NCBI GenBank assembly: GCA_965366365.1
Contig: CBDUEV010000022.1
Location: 1-41,994 of the forward strand
Reading direction: 5' to 3'
DNA length: 41,994 nt
Source: CBDUEV01 sp965366365
Lineage (GTDB): Bacteria > Actinomycetota > Acidimicrobiia > Spongiisociales > JAENVV01
Each line of letters opens with the position of its first letter. The stretch's first letter is position 1. Positions 1 to 8,139 of this stretch are shown here, one piece after another. Below the pieces are notes generated by a model. It saw only the letters and a program-made list of their open reading frames with translations. It ran no database searches and had not been told where the DNA came from. The translations under genes were made by a program, and so were the position numbers.

Positions 1-8
1 TGAATCGG

Positions 9-977
9 TCAGTCTTGGCGGGCTCGGACAACCCGCAGGGCACGGATCGTCACCCAGGGATTGGTGCGAGTCCTTCCCCCAGGCCCCCACCGGGCGAAGG
101 TGCAATTGCTGCAGATCTCAGTGGCGGTGCGCGCCCGTCGGTGCTCCATCGGAAAGCCGCCGTCGCCGGTGCGCTTGGTGAGAAGAAGGTCGAAGGCACG
201 ATCACAGCGCCAGTCGGCGAGACGTCCCAGATCGGCCATCACCTCCAGTACGAGCAGAACATCGAAGAATCGGATCGGGAACCCGATCTTGTCTGCTGCC
301 GGGCCCCACGTGGGCTCGATCAGGTCGCCATTGCGACGGAAGAGCAGGTGGTGCTCCAAGAGAAACTCGGTCCCACGTCCGAGGGTCCGCTTGGCGGCCT
401 GGTCACCGGTCTCCCGCACCCATGCCGCCAGGCCTCGCACGCCCAGCACCGTCTCGACGACGGATGATTGGCGCGCCTGCGGACGTACGTCACAGTTCCA
501 TCCCCCGTCTGGCCACTGCGTCCTTCCAAGCCGATCCGCCAGCACCTGCAGGCGCTCGTCCATCAAGCCCAGCTCGATGCTGGCCCAGAGCACGTTGCCC
601 TCCATCGAAGCACACCGCCGAATCCGCTCCGGCTGCCCCTCGAGGTGGTGGGTCCAGTTCGGCTTCAGGAACGCCTCCGACAGGATCCAGGCGAAGACCA
701 GTTCCTGCACCTGTTGGAGACGCGGGTCTCCCCCGGGATGGCCACGTTCTGCCAGCTGCACGAGAGCCCAGTGCGCGCCTTGCCATTTGCGGTAGGCGTG
801 GCGCGGGTCGATGAAAGTGCCTTCGATGACCGCCGCACAATCCGGACTGGCCCGAACCTCTTCGGCCCGCTCCTTCATTTCGTCGGACGCCGGGTCCGCT
901 CCGTCCAACACGAGTCGGGCCTGGTATCGGACCGCCGGATCGTCCCACGTGCGGAGGCCGTCCATCACAGAGTCCAT
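9..977 (-). CDS. Prenyltransferase/squalene-cyclase-like toroid protein of unknown function
   Basis: A 322-residue soluble protein with no signal peptide or membrane segment. It is rich in alpha helices and carries repeat-like motifs of the terpenoid cyclase/protein prenyltransferase alpha-alpha toroid fold: KWQGAHW near residues 64-70, QWPDGGWNCD near 154-163 and GDGGFPME near 271-278. The DXDD acid motif of true squalene/hopene cyclases is not visible, so I do not assign a cyclase reaction. The ATG at 977 is supported by a TATGCT -10 element 6 nt upstream, which suggests a leaderless transcript; a second in-frame ATG four codons later is an alternative. It is divergent from the selenoprotein-like gene at 1047 and 69 nt away from it. 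The CDS is well supported; its role is unknown. Confidence 0.75.
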   Translation of the reverse strand: MDSVMDGLRTWDDPAVRYQARLVLDGADPASDEMKERAEEVRASPDCAAVIEGTFIDPRHAYRKWQGAHWALVQLAERGHPGGDPRLQQVQELVFAWILSEAFLKPNWTHHLEGQPERIRRCASMEGNVLWASIELGLMDERLQVLADRLGRTQWPDGGWNCDVRPQARQSSVVETVLGVRGLAAWVRETGDQAAKRTLGRGTEFLLEHHLLFRRNGDLIEPTWGPAADKIGFPIRFFDVLLVLEVMADLGRLADWRCDRAFDLLLTKRTGDGGFPMEHRRARTATEICSNCTFARWGPGGRTRTNPWVTIRALRVVRARQD

Positions 978-983
978 AGCCCG

Positions 984-989
984 AGCATA
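984..989 (-). promoter_or_regulatory. Candidate -10 element for a leaderless mRNA
   Basis: On the minus strand TATGCT lies exactly 6 nt before the ATG at 977, placing the expected transcription start at or next to the A of the start codon. There is no Shine-Dalgarno sequence. The same hexamer serves as the -10 in the livJ promoter at 29097. Confidence 0.5.
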
Positions 990-1046
990 GGACGCCTGCT
1001 CCCGGAGCTTCGTTGGTAGGGTGCTCGATCAGGAGACAGAGGAGCG

Positions 1047-1709
1047 ATGATGCAGGTGCCCGATTTCACAGTCACCGACCCAGCGGGGCACCCATGGCGG
1101 CTGTCCGAGCATCTCGACTCCGCCGCGGTCCTCATCTTTCTGCGCGGGGATTGGTGAGCGTACTGCAACGGCCAGCTGGTCAGCTTGGCTTCCCGACACG
1201 ATGATTTCCTCGCCGCAGGCGCCCGCCTGTTCGGGGTGGTGATCGACTCGCCGCAACAGAACGCCGCCATGATCGAGAAGCTCTCGCTGCCGTTCCCCCT
1301 CCTCAGCGACCCGGATCGATCGGCAGCCATAGAACCCTTTGGGGTCGCCAACCCGACCGACCGTCGCAACATCGCCCACCCCGCCATCGTCGTCGTCTCG
1401 ACCTCCGGGGCCGAGACGTGGCGCTGGGTTGCACGCGACTATGCGGATCGCATCCCCGAGGACGATGTCCTCGTCGAGTTGGCGTCGCTCGAACTGCCGC
1501 CCACCAGCCAGGATCCGCCTGCCGTCGCACATCCGAAGCCCGGACCGCACGCCATGCCTCTCGACAAGCTGAGCGCCTACCTCCGGGGAGCTCGCTTCGC
1601 GGCCGTGGCCCTGGGTGGCCGCCACCCCACCATCGCCGCCGACACCGCCGATTACGTGGCCGAGATGGACCGCTTCCTCGCCGCCATCAAGGTGCTCGCC
1701 AAGAAGTGA
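1047..1709 (+). CDS. Selenocysteine-containing peroxiredoxin-like protein (AhpC/TSA family), TGA at 1155-1157 read as Sec
   Basis: Read through one in-frame TGA, this is a 220-residue thioredoxin-fold peroxiredoxin-like protein. Residues 28-42 read VLIFLRGDW-U-AYCNG: the family motif is RGDWCPYCN, so the TGA at residue 37 replaces the peroxidatic cysteine and the second cysteine (C40) is kept, giving a U-x-x-C redox site. Downstream family features are intact: AAGARLFGVVIDS, LPFPLLSDPD and a final helix ending in KKVLAKK-like basic residues. There is no other stop or frameshift. A SECIS-like hairpin follows at 1170-1190. Tandem ATGs at 1047 and 1050 follow GAGGAG (1039-1044); the second is better spaced at 5 nt. 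It probably reduces peroxides or disulfides in the cytoplasm. The alternative is a Cys-to-stop pseudogene, or a translation restart downstream that would lack the active site. Sec insertion needs SelA, SelB, SelD and tRNA-Sec, none of which is in this window. Confidence 0.8.
1170..1190 (+). promoter_or_regulatory. Candidate bacterial SECIS element
   Basis: Within the coding region just after the in-frame TGA, GCCAGCU (1171-1177) pairs with AGCUUGGC (1182-1189). This gives seven Watson-Crick pairs with one bulged U (1185 or 1186), plus a possible G1170-U1190 wobble. The 4-nt apical loop is GGUC at 1178-1181, and 20 nt separate the TGA from the loop. Bacterial SECIS elements require a small apical loop with a G in its first two positions about 16-37 nt after the UGA, and the E. 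coli fdhF element also has a GGUC loop and a bulged U, although there the bulge is on the 5' arm. All of this is seen by hand pairing; no energy was computed. Confidence 0.7.
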
Positions 1710-1735
1710 GCCGACACCAAGGAGTCGGCTCACTT
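1704..1735. terminator. Bidirectional hairpin terminator between convergent genes, overlapping a stop codon
   Basis: A perfect 12-bp stem (arms 1704-1715 and 1724-1735, AAGTGAGCCGAC and its complement) with an 8-nt loop. The TGA stop of the peroxiredoxin-like gene (1707-1709) is inside the left arm. It lies between that gene and the convergent MMPL gene ending at 1754, so it can serve both. There is no long T tract. Confidence 0.75.
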
Positions 1736-1753
1736 GCCAGAGGTGACGGCCGG

Positions 1754-4324
1754 TCAGCCCTTGAGCGTGGCGGCGAGACGGTCGGAGTCGACGGCCTCCT
1801 CGCCGCGGCTGCGGTGCCAGCGGTCCCAGAGCACGAGCATCGAAGGCAGCACCAGCACGGCCGAGATCAATGCGAAGGCGATGGCGTACACGGTCACCGC
1901 CCCGAACTGCTGGAAGGGGACCGTCGACGACGTGACGAGGATCCCGAACCCGGCGATGGTCGTGAACGCCGAGCCTGCCAACGCTCCTCCGGTGTGCTTG
2001 GTCGTCGACTGAATGGCTTCTTCTGGCGTCGCGAACCGCACCCGGTCTTCCTGGAACCGGTGCGTGATGTGGATGGTGTACGGCACCCCGATGCCGATCG
2101 CCAGAGCGGAGATGGTGGCCGTGACCGGACCGAAGGGGATCCCCGACAGGTACATCGCTCCGAACGTCCACAATACGATCAACGCCACGGGCAGGATCGT
2201 GATGACACCCAGAAGGGGCCGACGCGACTCGATCCAGAAGTTCAGCACCAGGATGAGCATCGCCGCGAAGATCGTGATCGCCAGAGAACGGGCCTGCGAG
2301 CTCTGGAGCGCCTCGACGACCACGCCGCTGATGATGCCTTCAGACGTGGCGACGGCGGTCCCACCGGCGTCCACCACAGGCATGAAGTCGGCGGTCAGGT
2401 CTTCTCCGAGTTGCACGGCACCCGTTTCCCCGGCCTGGGTGGTCACCGTGAAGAGAGCCGCGTCATAGCTGCCGTCGGCGCTCTTGTGCAGGTACTGGGC
2501 GAGCGACGGGTCGGCCGCCAGCACCGCGTCGTAGAGGCCGGCGACATCCGCACCATCGGACACGGTCAGGTCCTGGCCCAAGCCGGCCTGACCGGCCAGT
2601 TCCGCCACCTCCGGAGCGAACGAGGGGCTCTCCGGATTGACGAGAGCGCCGATCACCGAGAGCGGCGACTCGGCCGATGGGAAGCCTGCGAACTGGAGAA
2701 CGTTGGTGGTGTCGGACATGTTGCCGTAGGACGCGGCGAGCGCGTTGTGGGCCTGCGGAGTGGCCAGATCATCAGCCTTGATCAAGACCTGCGTCGTCTC
2801 GCCGAAGCCTCCTCCGAACTCATCTGAGAGAAGATTGATGGTATCGAGGAGCGGGTTGTCCCTCGGCACGAAGTCAGTGAAGCTGAACGACGTTTCGAGT
2901 TGGCTCGTCCCCCACGCGCCGACCCCACCCAGAATGAGCGCCGCGACCAAGGTTATGACCGGGATGCGCTCGGCAAGCGCCGAGGTTTTCCCGATCAACG
3001 CGGGGAGCAGGCGATCCTTGGTGTCGTCGTGCGGCTCATTGAACCCCAGGGTTCCCTTCCTTTCGCCGGCCCTGTCGAGGAGGAGGCGAACGGCGGGAAC
3101 GAACGTGAGCATGAGCACGAACGACGCCCCGATCCCGACGGCTGCCAAGATCCCGAAATCCTTGAGGGCGGGCACCGGCGAAACAAAGTTGGTGAGGAAG
3201 CCGACCATGGTGGTCAAGGTGGCCAGCACGAGGGCGATTCCCACCGTGTGGATGGCCCGGCCGACGCCTTCGGTCACCGTGGCGCCTTCGCCCACTTCTT
3301 CTCGGTATCGAGTGGTCAGGTGAATGGAGTAGTCGACGCCCAATCCGATCAGGAGTATCGGCAAGATCTGCAGCATAGGGTTGAAATCGGCGATGAGCCC
3401 GAGGTACTTGGGACCGGCCAGAGCCCCGACACCGTTCATCCAGGTTATGGCCAGAACGATGGCGATGAGCGTGACTGCGGTGTCGGCCGCCGACCGGCGG
3501 AGTCCGTAGAGGACCTTGCGGAAGCCGGTGGCGTCGGGCCGCCCCATCCAGAACACGAACAAGAGGACGGCGATGATAATGATGAACGCCGTTCCGAACA
3601 GTCGGCCGATCTCCTGCTGGAAGTCATCCTGGTCGGCGAACAAGAGCTCGAAGCTGAAGGGATCGGCGGTGTAGCCGCTCGGAAGGTCGAGGGCGGCGAT
3701 GTCGTCTGCCATCGAGGCGACATCGGCCACGTACTCGTCGAACAGCGCCGTGTCGGTGGGTGGGTTGACGAAGATGATCATCAGCCCGTATGACGCCGAG
3801 GGCGCCGCCAAGTCCTGGTCGGCGGAGAGCAGGCCGTTGACGAAGCCCGCCTGTTCGGGGGGAAGTGCCTCGAGGCCCTGACCAAAGGCCGCCTTGACGA
3901 CGTTGGTGTCCGCATCGGCTGGTACCTGCCCCTGGGCCACCGCGGCCTCGACAGGCAGCAGGAAGGTCACCACCGGGGGGCGTTCGCCGTCTCCGACCGC
4001 AAGGTATGGAGCCATGTCGCTCTCGACGATGGCCTGTGTGACCGCCTGGCTCGTGGCCAGGCCGCCGCCCGTGAGGACGTCGCCAACGTCAGAACCGACC
4101 ACCACCTGGATGACCGATTCGGTGGACTCCTCGCCAAAGAGATCCCCTACCTCTTCGATGGCCAGAAGTTCGGGTGCGTCGGGAGCGAAACCCTCATTCC
4201 CGCTGCTCTGCACGACCTGGCCGGCGAAGACGCCGAACACGACGCTGAGTAGCACGACTCCTACGATCACCCCGATGGGAGATTTGGCGACGATGCGCGC
4301 CAGTCCATTGACCAAATACTTCAC
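1754..4324 (-). CDS. MMPL/RND-superfamily (HAE3-type) membrane transporter
   Basis: An 856-residue inner-membrane protein with the duplicated RND layout of 12 expected membrane segments: one N-terminal segment (about 16-38), a large extracytoplasmic loop (about 40-240), a block of five segments, then a second copy of this plan. The two halves carry matching family motifs, LGVDYSIHLTTRYREE (328-343) and IGVPYTIHITHRF (745-757). Such proteins usually export lipids, hopanoids or hydrophobic compounds using the proton gradient; the substrate cannot be told here, and no dedicated partner is adjacent. The start is GTG at 4324, preceded by GAGAGGG with about 4 nt spacing. It is divergent from the E1 gene at 4469 and convergent with the peroxiredoxin-like gene. 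Confidence 0.9.
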   Translation of the reverse strand: MKYLVNGLARIVAKSPIGVIVGVVLLSVVFGVFAGQVVQSSGNEGFAPDAPELLAIEEVGDLFGEESTESVIQVVVGSDVGDVLTGGGLATSQAVTQAIVESDMAPYLAVGDGERPPVVTFLLPVEAAVAQGQVPADADTNVVKAAFGQGLEALPPEQAGFVNGLLSADQDLAAPSASYGLMIIFVNPPTDTALFDEYVADVASMADDIAALDLPSGYTADPFSFELLFADQDDFQQEIGRLFGTAFIIIIAVLLFVFWMGRPDATGFRKVLYGLRRSAADTAVTLIAIVLAITWMNGVGALAGPKYLGLIADFNPMLQILPILLIGLGVDYSIHLTTRYREEVGEGATVTEGVGRAIHTVGIALVLATLTTMVGFLTNFVSPVPALKDFGILAAVGIGASFVLMLTFVPAVRLLLDRAGERKGTLGFNEPHDDTKDRLLPALIGKTSALAERIPVITLVAALILGGVGAWGTSQLETSFSFTDFVPRDNPLLDTINLLSDEFGGGFGETTQVLIKADDLATPQAHNALAASYGNMSDTTNVLQFAGFPSAESPLSVIGALVNPESPSFAPEVAELAGQAGLGQDLTVSDGADVAGLYDAVLAADPSLAQYLHKSADGSYDAALFTVTTQAGETGAVQLGEDLTADFMPVVDAGGTAVATSEGIISGVVVEALQSSQARSLAITIFAAMLILVLNFWIESRRPLLGVITILPVALIVLWTFGAMYLSGIPFGPVTATISALAIGIGVPYTIHITHRFQEDRVRFATPEEAIQSTTKHTGGALAGSAFTTIAGFGILVTSSTVPFQQFGAVTVYAIAFALISAVLVLPSMLVLWDRWHRSRGEEAVDSDRLAATLKG

Positions 4325-4456
4325 GATGCCCTCTCAAGATTTCTCGAAGTCCAAGCGTACGGAAGGAATCCGACGCACTGTCGAATGCTACGCCGGAGCC
4401 AGGGAAACCCGTAATCGGAGCGGGCACCTCCGCCATCACTTCACGCCTGCCTCGGC

Positions 4457-4462
4457 CATACT
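4457..4462 (+). promoter_or_regulatory. Candidate -10 element for a leaderless mRNA
   Basis: CATACT followed by 6 nt and then the ATG at 4469. Nearly the same string (CATACT, GGGACG, ATG) precedes the acyltransferase gene at 18192 on the other strand. No Shine-Dalgarno is visible. Confidence 0.45.
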
Positions 4463-4468
4463 GGACGC

Positions 4469-6535
4469 ATGTTGCGCGTGCTTGCTGCTGACGGCTCGGT
4501 GATCGGGCCGATTCCGGACATTTCCACCGATCGAGTTCTCGCCATGTACCGACACATGGCGCGGGCACGCGGCTTCGATCGGAAGGCGATGGCGCTGCAG
4601 CGACAGGGCCGCATCGGGACGTATCCCCCGCTCGAAGGCCATGAGGCTGCTCAGATCGCGTCGGTGATGGCGCTGGAGGAGCAGGATTGGATCTACCCCG
4701 CCTATCGAGAGCAGGGATCGATGCTCGCCCGCGGGATGCCCATGGAGGTGATCCTCGCCTATTGGAAAGGGGTTCCGAATCCGGCATGGGACCCGAGCAT
4801 CTACCGAGTGGCAACCATCACGGTCCCGATCGCCAGCCAACTCCCCCACGCCGTCGGCCACGCCTATCAGGCTCGGCGCGCCGGCCAATCGATCGTGACG
4901 ATGACCTACTTCGGGGACGGCTCGACATCCGAGTCCGATTTCCACGCCGGACTGACGTTCGCCGGGGTGTGGAAGGCCCCCACCGTCTTCGTCTGCCAGA
5001 ACAACCAGTACGCCATAAGCGTGCCACTCGCCAAACAGACCGCCGCGGCCGCCCTCGCCGACAAGGCGCTCGGGTACGGCATGCCCGGGGTCCAGGTCGA
5101 CGGGATGGATGCTCTCGCCGTCTACGCAGCCTGCCAAGAGGCTGTCGAACGCGCCAGAACGGGTGGAGGCCCGACCCTCATCGAAGCGATGACCTATCGG
5201 TTTGGGCCGCACGCCACGGCCGATGATCCCTCGCTCTATCGGTCTGCCTCCGAAGTCGAGGCGTGGCGAGAGAGAGATCCTCTCATCCGACTGCACCGCT
5301 ATCTCGAGGCAGCTGGAATCGCGGTGGATACGGAGACGATCATGGCTGAGGCGGCGGTCGAAGCCGAGGAAGCTGTCGGCAAGATCGACTCGTGGCCCCG
5401 TCCGAGCCGCGCCGATGCCATTCGACATGTCTATACGCGGATTCCGGATGGCCTCATCCAACAGGTCGGGGAGTCCGAACTCGCCCACGGCGAACCCGCC
5501 ACCGTCTTTGCCGATGCAGAACGCTGGCGACCGGCCCAGGGGGCGCCACCCCAGGGGCCAACCGAGCAACTGACCATGGCCGACGCCCTCAATCTGGCCC
5601 TTCGCCAGACCATGGAAACGGACCCCAGCACGGTCCTGCTCGGCGAGGATGTCGCCACGGCGGGCGGGGTCTTCCGGGTCACGGCCGGGCTCCTCGACCA
5701 GTTCGGCGAAGACCGCGTCATCGACACACCGTTGAACGAGTCTGGCATCGTCGGCACCGCCATCGGCATGGCCATGGCCGGCGGGCGACCCATCGCCGAG
5801 ATCCAGTTCGACGGATTCGTCTACGTGGCCTTCGACCAGATCGTCTCCCATCTCGGCCGGATGCGATACCGCAGCCGCGGTACCGTTTCGTTGCCCGTAG
5901 TGGTGAGGATGCCGAACGGCGCCGGGATCCGGGCCCACGAGCACCACTGCGACAGCCCCGAAAGCTACTTCGCTCACGCGCCGGGCCTCATCGTGGTCAT
6001 CCCCTCCACTCCGTTCGATGCCAAGGGTCTGTTGGCAGCGGCGATCGAGGCAGACGATCCGGTGATCTTCCTGGAACCCAAGGTGCTCTATCGAGCCGAC
6101 CGCCAGGCCGTCCCGGTCGAGCACTACACCATTCCCATCGGCACGGCGAGCGTCCGGAGGGTCGGCACGGATCTGACGCTCGTTTCCTATGGCGGCCTAA
6201 TGCCGGCCGCCCTGGCCGCCGCCGAGGCGGTGGCCGATGCCGGCTCGATCGAGGTGATCGACCTCCGCACCATCTACCCGTGGGACCACGAAACGGTGCT
6301 GACCAGCGTCGCCAAGACCGGCCGCCTGGTGATAGCTCAGGAACCGCCCAGGACCGCCGGGATCGGGGCCGAGATCGCCGCCACGGTGGCCGAAAAGGCA
6401 CTGTACGCACTGGAGGCTCCGATCCGCCGGGTATGTGGGTTCGACGGTCCGATGCCGCATTTCTCCGTCGAACACCACGGCCTCGTCGACGCCGATCAGA
6501 TCGAATCGGCCATCCGCTCGACGCTGGCGGAGTGA
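4469..6535 (+). CDS. Fused alpha-beta 2-oxoacid dehydrogenase E1 component (branched-chain type)
   Basis: A 688-residue protein joining both E1 subunits in one chain. Residues about 20-330 are the alpha part, with the thiamine diphosphate/Mg motif starting GDGSTSESDFHAGL (149-162) and ending in QNN. After a short linker, residues about 365-688 are the beta (transketolase C-terminal) part, with LLGEDVATAGGVFRVT and SYGGLMPAAL. E1 decarboxylates a 2-oxo acid and reductively acylates the lipoyl group of E2. By resemblance the substrate is a branched-chain 2-oxo acid, although pyruvate or acetoin cannot be excluded. No lipoyl E2 or E3 gene is in the window, so partners must lie elsewhere. The length is what one expects from alpha plus beta. 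It appears leaderless and alone. Confidence 0.92.
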   Translation: MLRVLAADGSVIGPIPDISTDRVLAMYRHMARARGFDRKAMALQRQGRIGTYPPLEGHEAAQIASVMALEEQDWIYPAYREQGSMLARGMPMEVILAYWKGVPNPAWDPSIYRVATITVPIASQLPHAVGHAYQARRAGQSIVTMTYFGDGSTSESDFHAGLTFAGVWKAPTVFVCQNNQYAISVPLAKQTAAAALADKALGYGMPGVQVDGMDALAVYAACQEAVERARTGGGPTLIEAMTYRFGPHATADDPSLYRSASEVEAWRERDPLIRLHRYLEAAGIAVDTETIMAEAAVEAEEAVGKIDSWPRPSRADAIRHVYTRIPDGLIQQVGESELAHGEPATVFADAERWRPAQGAPPQGPTEQLTMADALNLALRQTMETDPSTVLLGEDVATAGGVFRVTAGLLDQFGEDRVIDTPLNESGIVGTAIGMAMAGGRPIAEIQFDGFVYVAFDQIVSHLGRMRYRSRGTVSLPVVVRMPNGAGIRAHEHHCDSPESYFAHAPGLIVVIPSTPFDAKGLLAAAIEADDPVIFLEPKVLYRADRQAVPVEHYTIPIGTASVRRVGTDLTLVSYGGLMPAALAAAEAVADAGSIEVIDLRTIYPWDHETVLTSVAKTGRLVIAQEPPRTAGIGAEIAATVAEKALYALEAPIRRVCGFDGPMPHFSVEHHGLVDADQIESAIRSTLAE

Positions 6536-6593
6536 TCGGGCCGCCGACGCCGCTCCACGGGGGGCCAATGGTCGGAAATCGGCAGGACAGCAC

Positions 6594-6599
6594 TAGCAT
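6594..6599 (+). promoter_or_regulatory. Candidate -10 element for a leaderless mRNA
   Basis: TAGCAT is followed by 6 nt (C plus five G) and the ATG at 6606. The G run abuts the ATG and is too close to act as a normal ribosome binding site. Confidence 0.5.
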
Positions 6600-6605
6600 C
6601 GGGGG

Positions 6606-7160
6606 ATGATCCAAGCTCATGTGGCCGTCTTCGGCTCATCCCAGGCGCAACCCGGGGAGCCGGCGTATTCCGAGACCGAACGCCTGGGGGCTCGCCTCGC
6701 TTCGTTCGGTGTCGCCGTCGTGAACGGGGGCTACTCCGGATTGATGGAGGCGGTGTCCAAGGGCGCCGCCACGGAGGGCGGACGAGTCATCGGGATCACC
6801 TCACCGCAGGTGTTCCCCCAACGCTCCGGCGCCAATGCATGGATCACCGAAGAGCGACCCCATTCCACCATCACCGAACGAATCCACGACATCGTGAATT
6901 TCTCCGACGCCAGCATCACCATGACGGGCTCGCTGGGCACCCTCACCGAACTGATGGCTGCCTGGAACACGGCCTTCGTGGCGCGCTTCCGTGGAGCAGT
7001 CCCCAAGCCGGTGATCACCATCGGCGAACCGTGGACCAGCCTGGTTCCCCATCTGGCGGAGACGCTCGACACGGACCGCTCCGTCGTCACCACCGTGGCG
7101 AGCGTCGATGAGGCGGTCGATGAACTCGTTCGCCAGCTCGAGCTCAGCCCCGTCGGTTGA
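6606..7160 (+). CDS. LOG-family (TIGR00730/TIGR00725-like) Rossmann-fold protein
   Basis: A 184-residue cytoplasmic protein of the lysine-decarboxylase-like/LOG family. The N-terminus VAVFGSSQ (7-14) and the NGGYSGLME loop (40-48) fit the nucleotide-binding fold. The family signature PGGxGTxxE, which in cytokinin-activating LOG enzymes forms the phosphoribohydrolase site, appears here as TGSLGTLTE (107-115): the GT and Glu are kept but PGG has become TGS. Classical LOG enzymes release adenine-type bases from nucleoside monophosphates; because of the altered loop I do not assert that reaction. It stands between the E1 gene and the Nudix gene, with 100 nt to the latter. Confidence 0.85.
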   Translation: MIQAHVAVFGSSQAQPGEPAYSETERLGARLASFGVAVVNGGYSGLMEAVSKGAATEGGRVIGITSPQVFPQRSGANAWITEERPHSTITERIHDIVNFSDASITMTGSLGTLTELMAAWNTAFVARFRGAVPKPVITIGEPWTSLVPHLAETLDTDRSVVTTVASVDEAVDELVRQLELSPVG

Positions 7161-7260
7161 TCGTGGTTGATTCCCCACCTCCTCGAAGCGCCGTGTCACC
7201 CACGTTTCCCGCCGGAACGTCGCACCGGACCCCAGATCGGCCACGGCAGGTGGGTCTGCC

Positions 7261-8139
7261 GTGAGTGCTCGCAAACTGGTGGCGGCCGGCGGGATCGTGT
7301 GGCGGCCCACCAAGACGGGAGTCGAACTGCTGCTGGTGCACCGGCCCGGTTACAAGGACTGGACCTTCGCCAAGGGGAAGCTCGACATCGGGGAGTCCTT
7401 GCGCGATTGCGCCCGGCGAGAGGTGGAAGAGGAGACGGGATTCACCTGCATCATGGGGCCGCGTCTGGGAGCCATCGAATACACCACCGGCCGGGGGGAG
7501 CTCAAGGAGGTGCATTACTGGTCGATGCACCCCGTGGGCGGTACCTTCAAACCCAACCGCGAAGTGGACAAGATCGCCTGGCTCCGGCCCAAGGCAGCTC
7601 TCCGTCAACTCACCTACCCCCGCGATCGCGAGTTCCTCACCGAGCTGGGAACCCACTGGTGGATGCTGGAGCCACGAGTCTTCCTGGTGCGACACGCCCA
7701 TGCCGGTGATCGCTCCGCCTGGGACGGCAAAGACAGCAAGAGGCCGCTGTCAGCCAAAGGTCGGCGCCAGGCCGACGGCATCGCCAACAAGCTCAAGAAC
7801 GAGGGGGTGACGACGATCTTCTCCAGCCCCCGGGTCCGGTGCACCGAGACCGTCGAGCCCCTGTCCATACTCCTCGGCATCGAGGTTGAGACACACCCCG
7901 CCCTCGACGAGGGAGCTTCCGCCAAAGAAACCGTGGCGCTCATCGAGGAGGTGGCTGATTCCCGTTCGGTGCTCGTCACCCATGGCGATGTCGTGTTCGG
8001 CACCCTCGATCGGTTGGCCAAGAAAGGCGCCCATTTGAAGCTGCCCGTCGAAGCCAAGAAAGGGTCGACCTGGGTCCTTCACCCGGAGGACGACGGCTCC
8101 ATCGGCAAGGGCCTCTACCTTCCGCCTCCTCACGCCTGA
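7261..8139 (+). CDS. mutT1: MutT1-like Nudix hydrolase fused to histidine phosphatase
   Basis: A 292-residue two-domain protein. The N-terminal Nudix domain has the complete box at 39-61 (G39, E45, R53-E54, E57-E58, G60), starting GKLDIGE. The C-terminal histidine phosphatase domain begins VFLVRHAHAG (140-149) and has the second histidine in VTHGD. This order matches mycobacterial MutT1, which acts on 8-oxo-guanine nucleotides and diadenosine polyphosphates, so a role in nucleotide-pool sanitation is likely. The GTG start at 7261 is preceded by AGGTGG at 7 nt spacing. It is convergent with kgd, and the two stop codons sit inside one hairpin. Confidence 0.9.
   Translation: MSARKLVAAGGIVWRPTKTGVELLLVHRPGYKDWTFAKGKLDIGESLRDCARREVEEETGFTCIMGPRLGAIEYTTGRGELKEVHYWSMHPVGGTFKPNREVDKIAWLRPKAALRQLTYPRDREFLTELGTHWWMLEPRVFLVRHAHAGDRSAWDGKDSKRPLSAKGRRQADGIANKLKNEGVTTIFSSPRVRCTETVEPLSILLGIEVETHPALDEGASAKETVALIEEVADSRSVLVTHGDVVFGTLDRLAKKGAHLKLPVEAKKGSTWVLHPEDDGSIGKGLYLPPPHA

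Noticed and set aside
1047..1157. Reading the TGA at 1155 as an ordinary stop, giving a 36-residue peptide and a separate downstream gene starting near 1185
   Set aside because: The downstream piece alone would lack the redox motif and starts mid-domain at a TTG inside the hairpin. The two pieces align as one continuous peroxiredoxin fold, and a SECIS-like hairpin follows the TGA.
1418..2827. Long open frame on the plus strand antisense to the MMPL gene
   Set aside because: Arg/Gly/His-rich translation with no recognisable fold; it is an antisense shadow of GC-rich coding sequence, crossing two real genes and a terminator.
4436..6124. Open frame of about 560 codons on the minus strand antisense to the E1 gene
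   Set aside because: The plus strand carries a complete E1 with all motifs; the antisense translation shows no family features.
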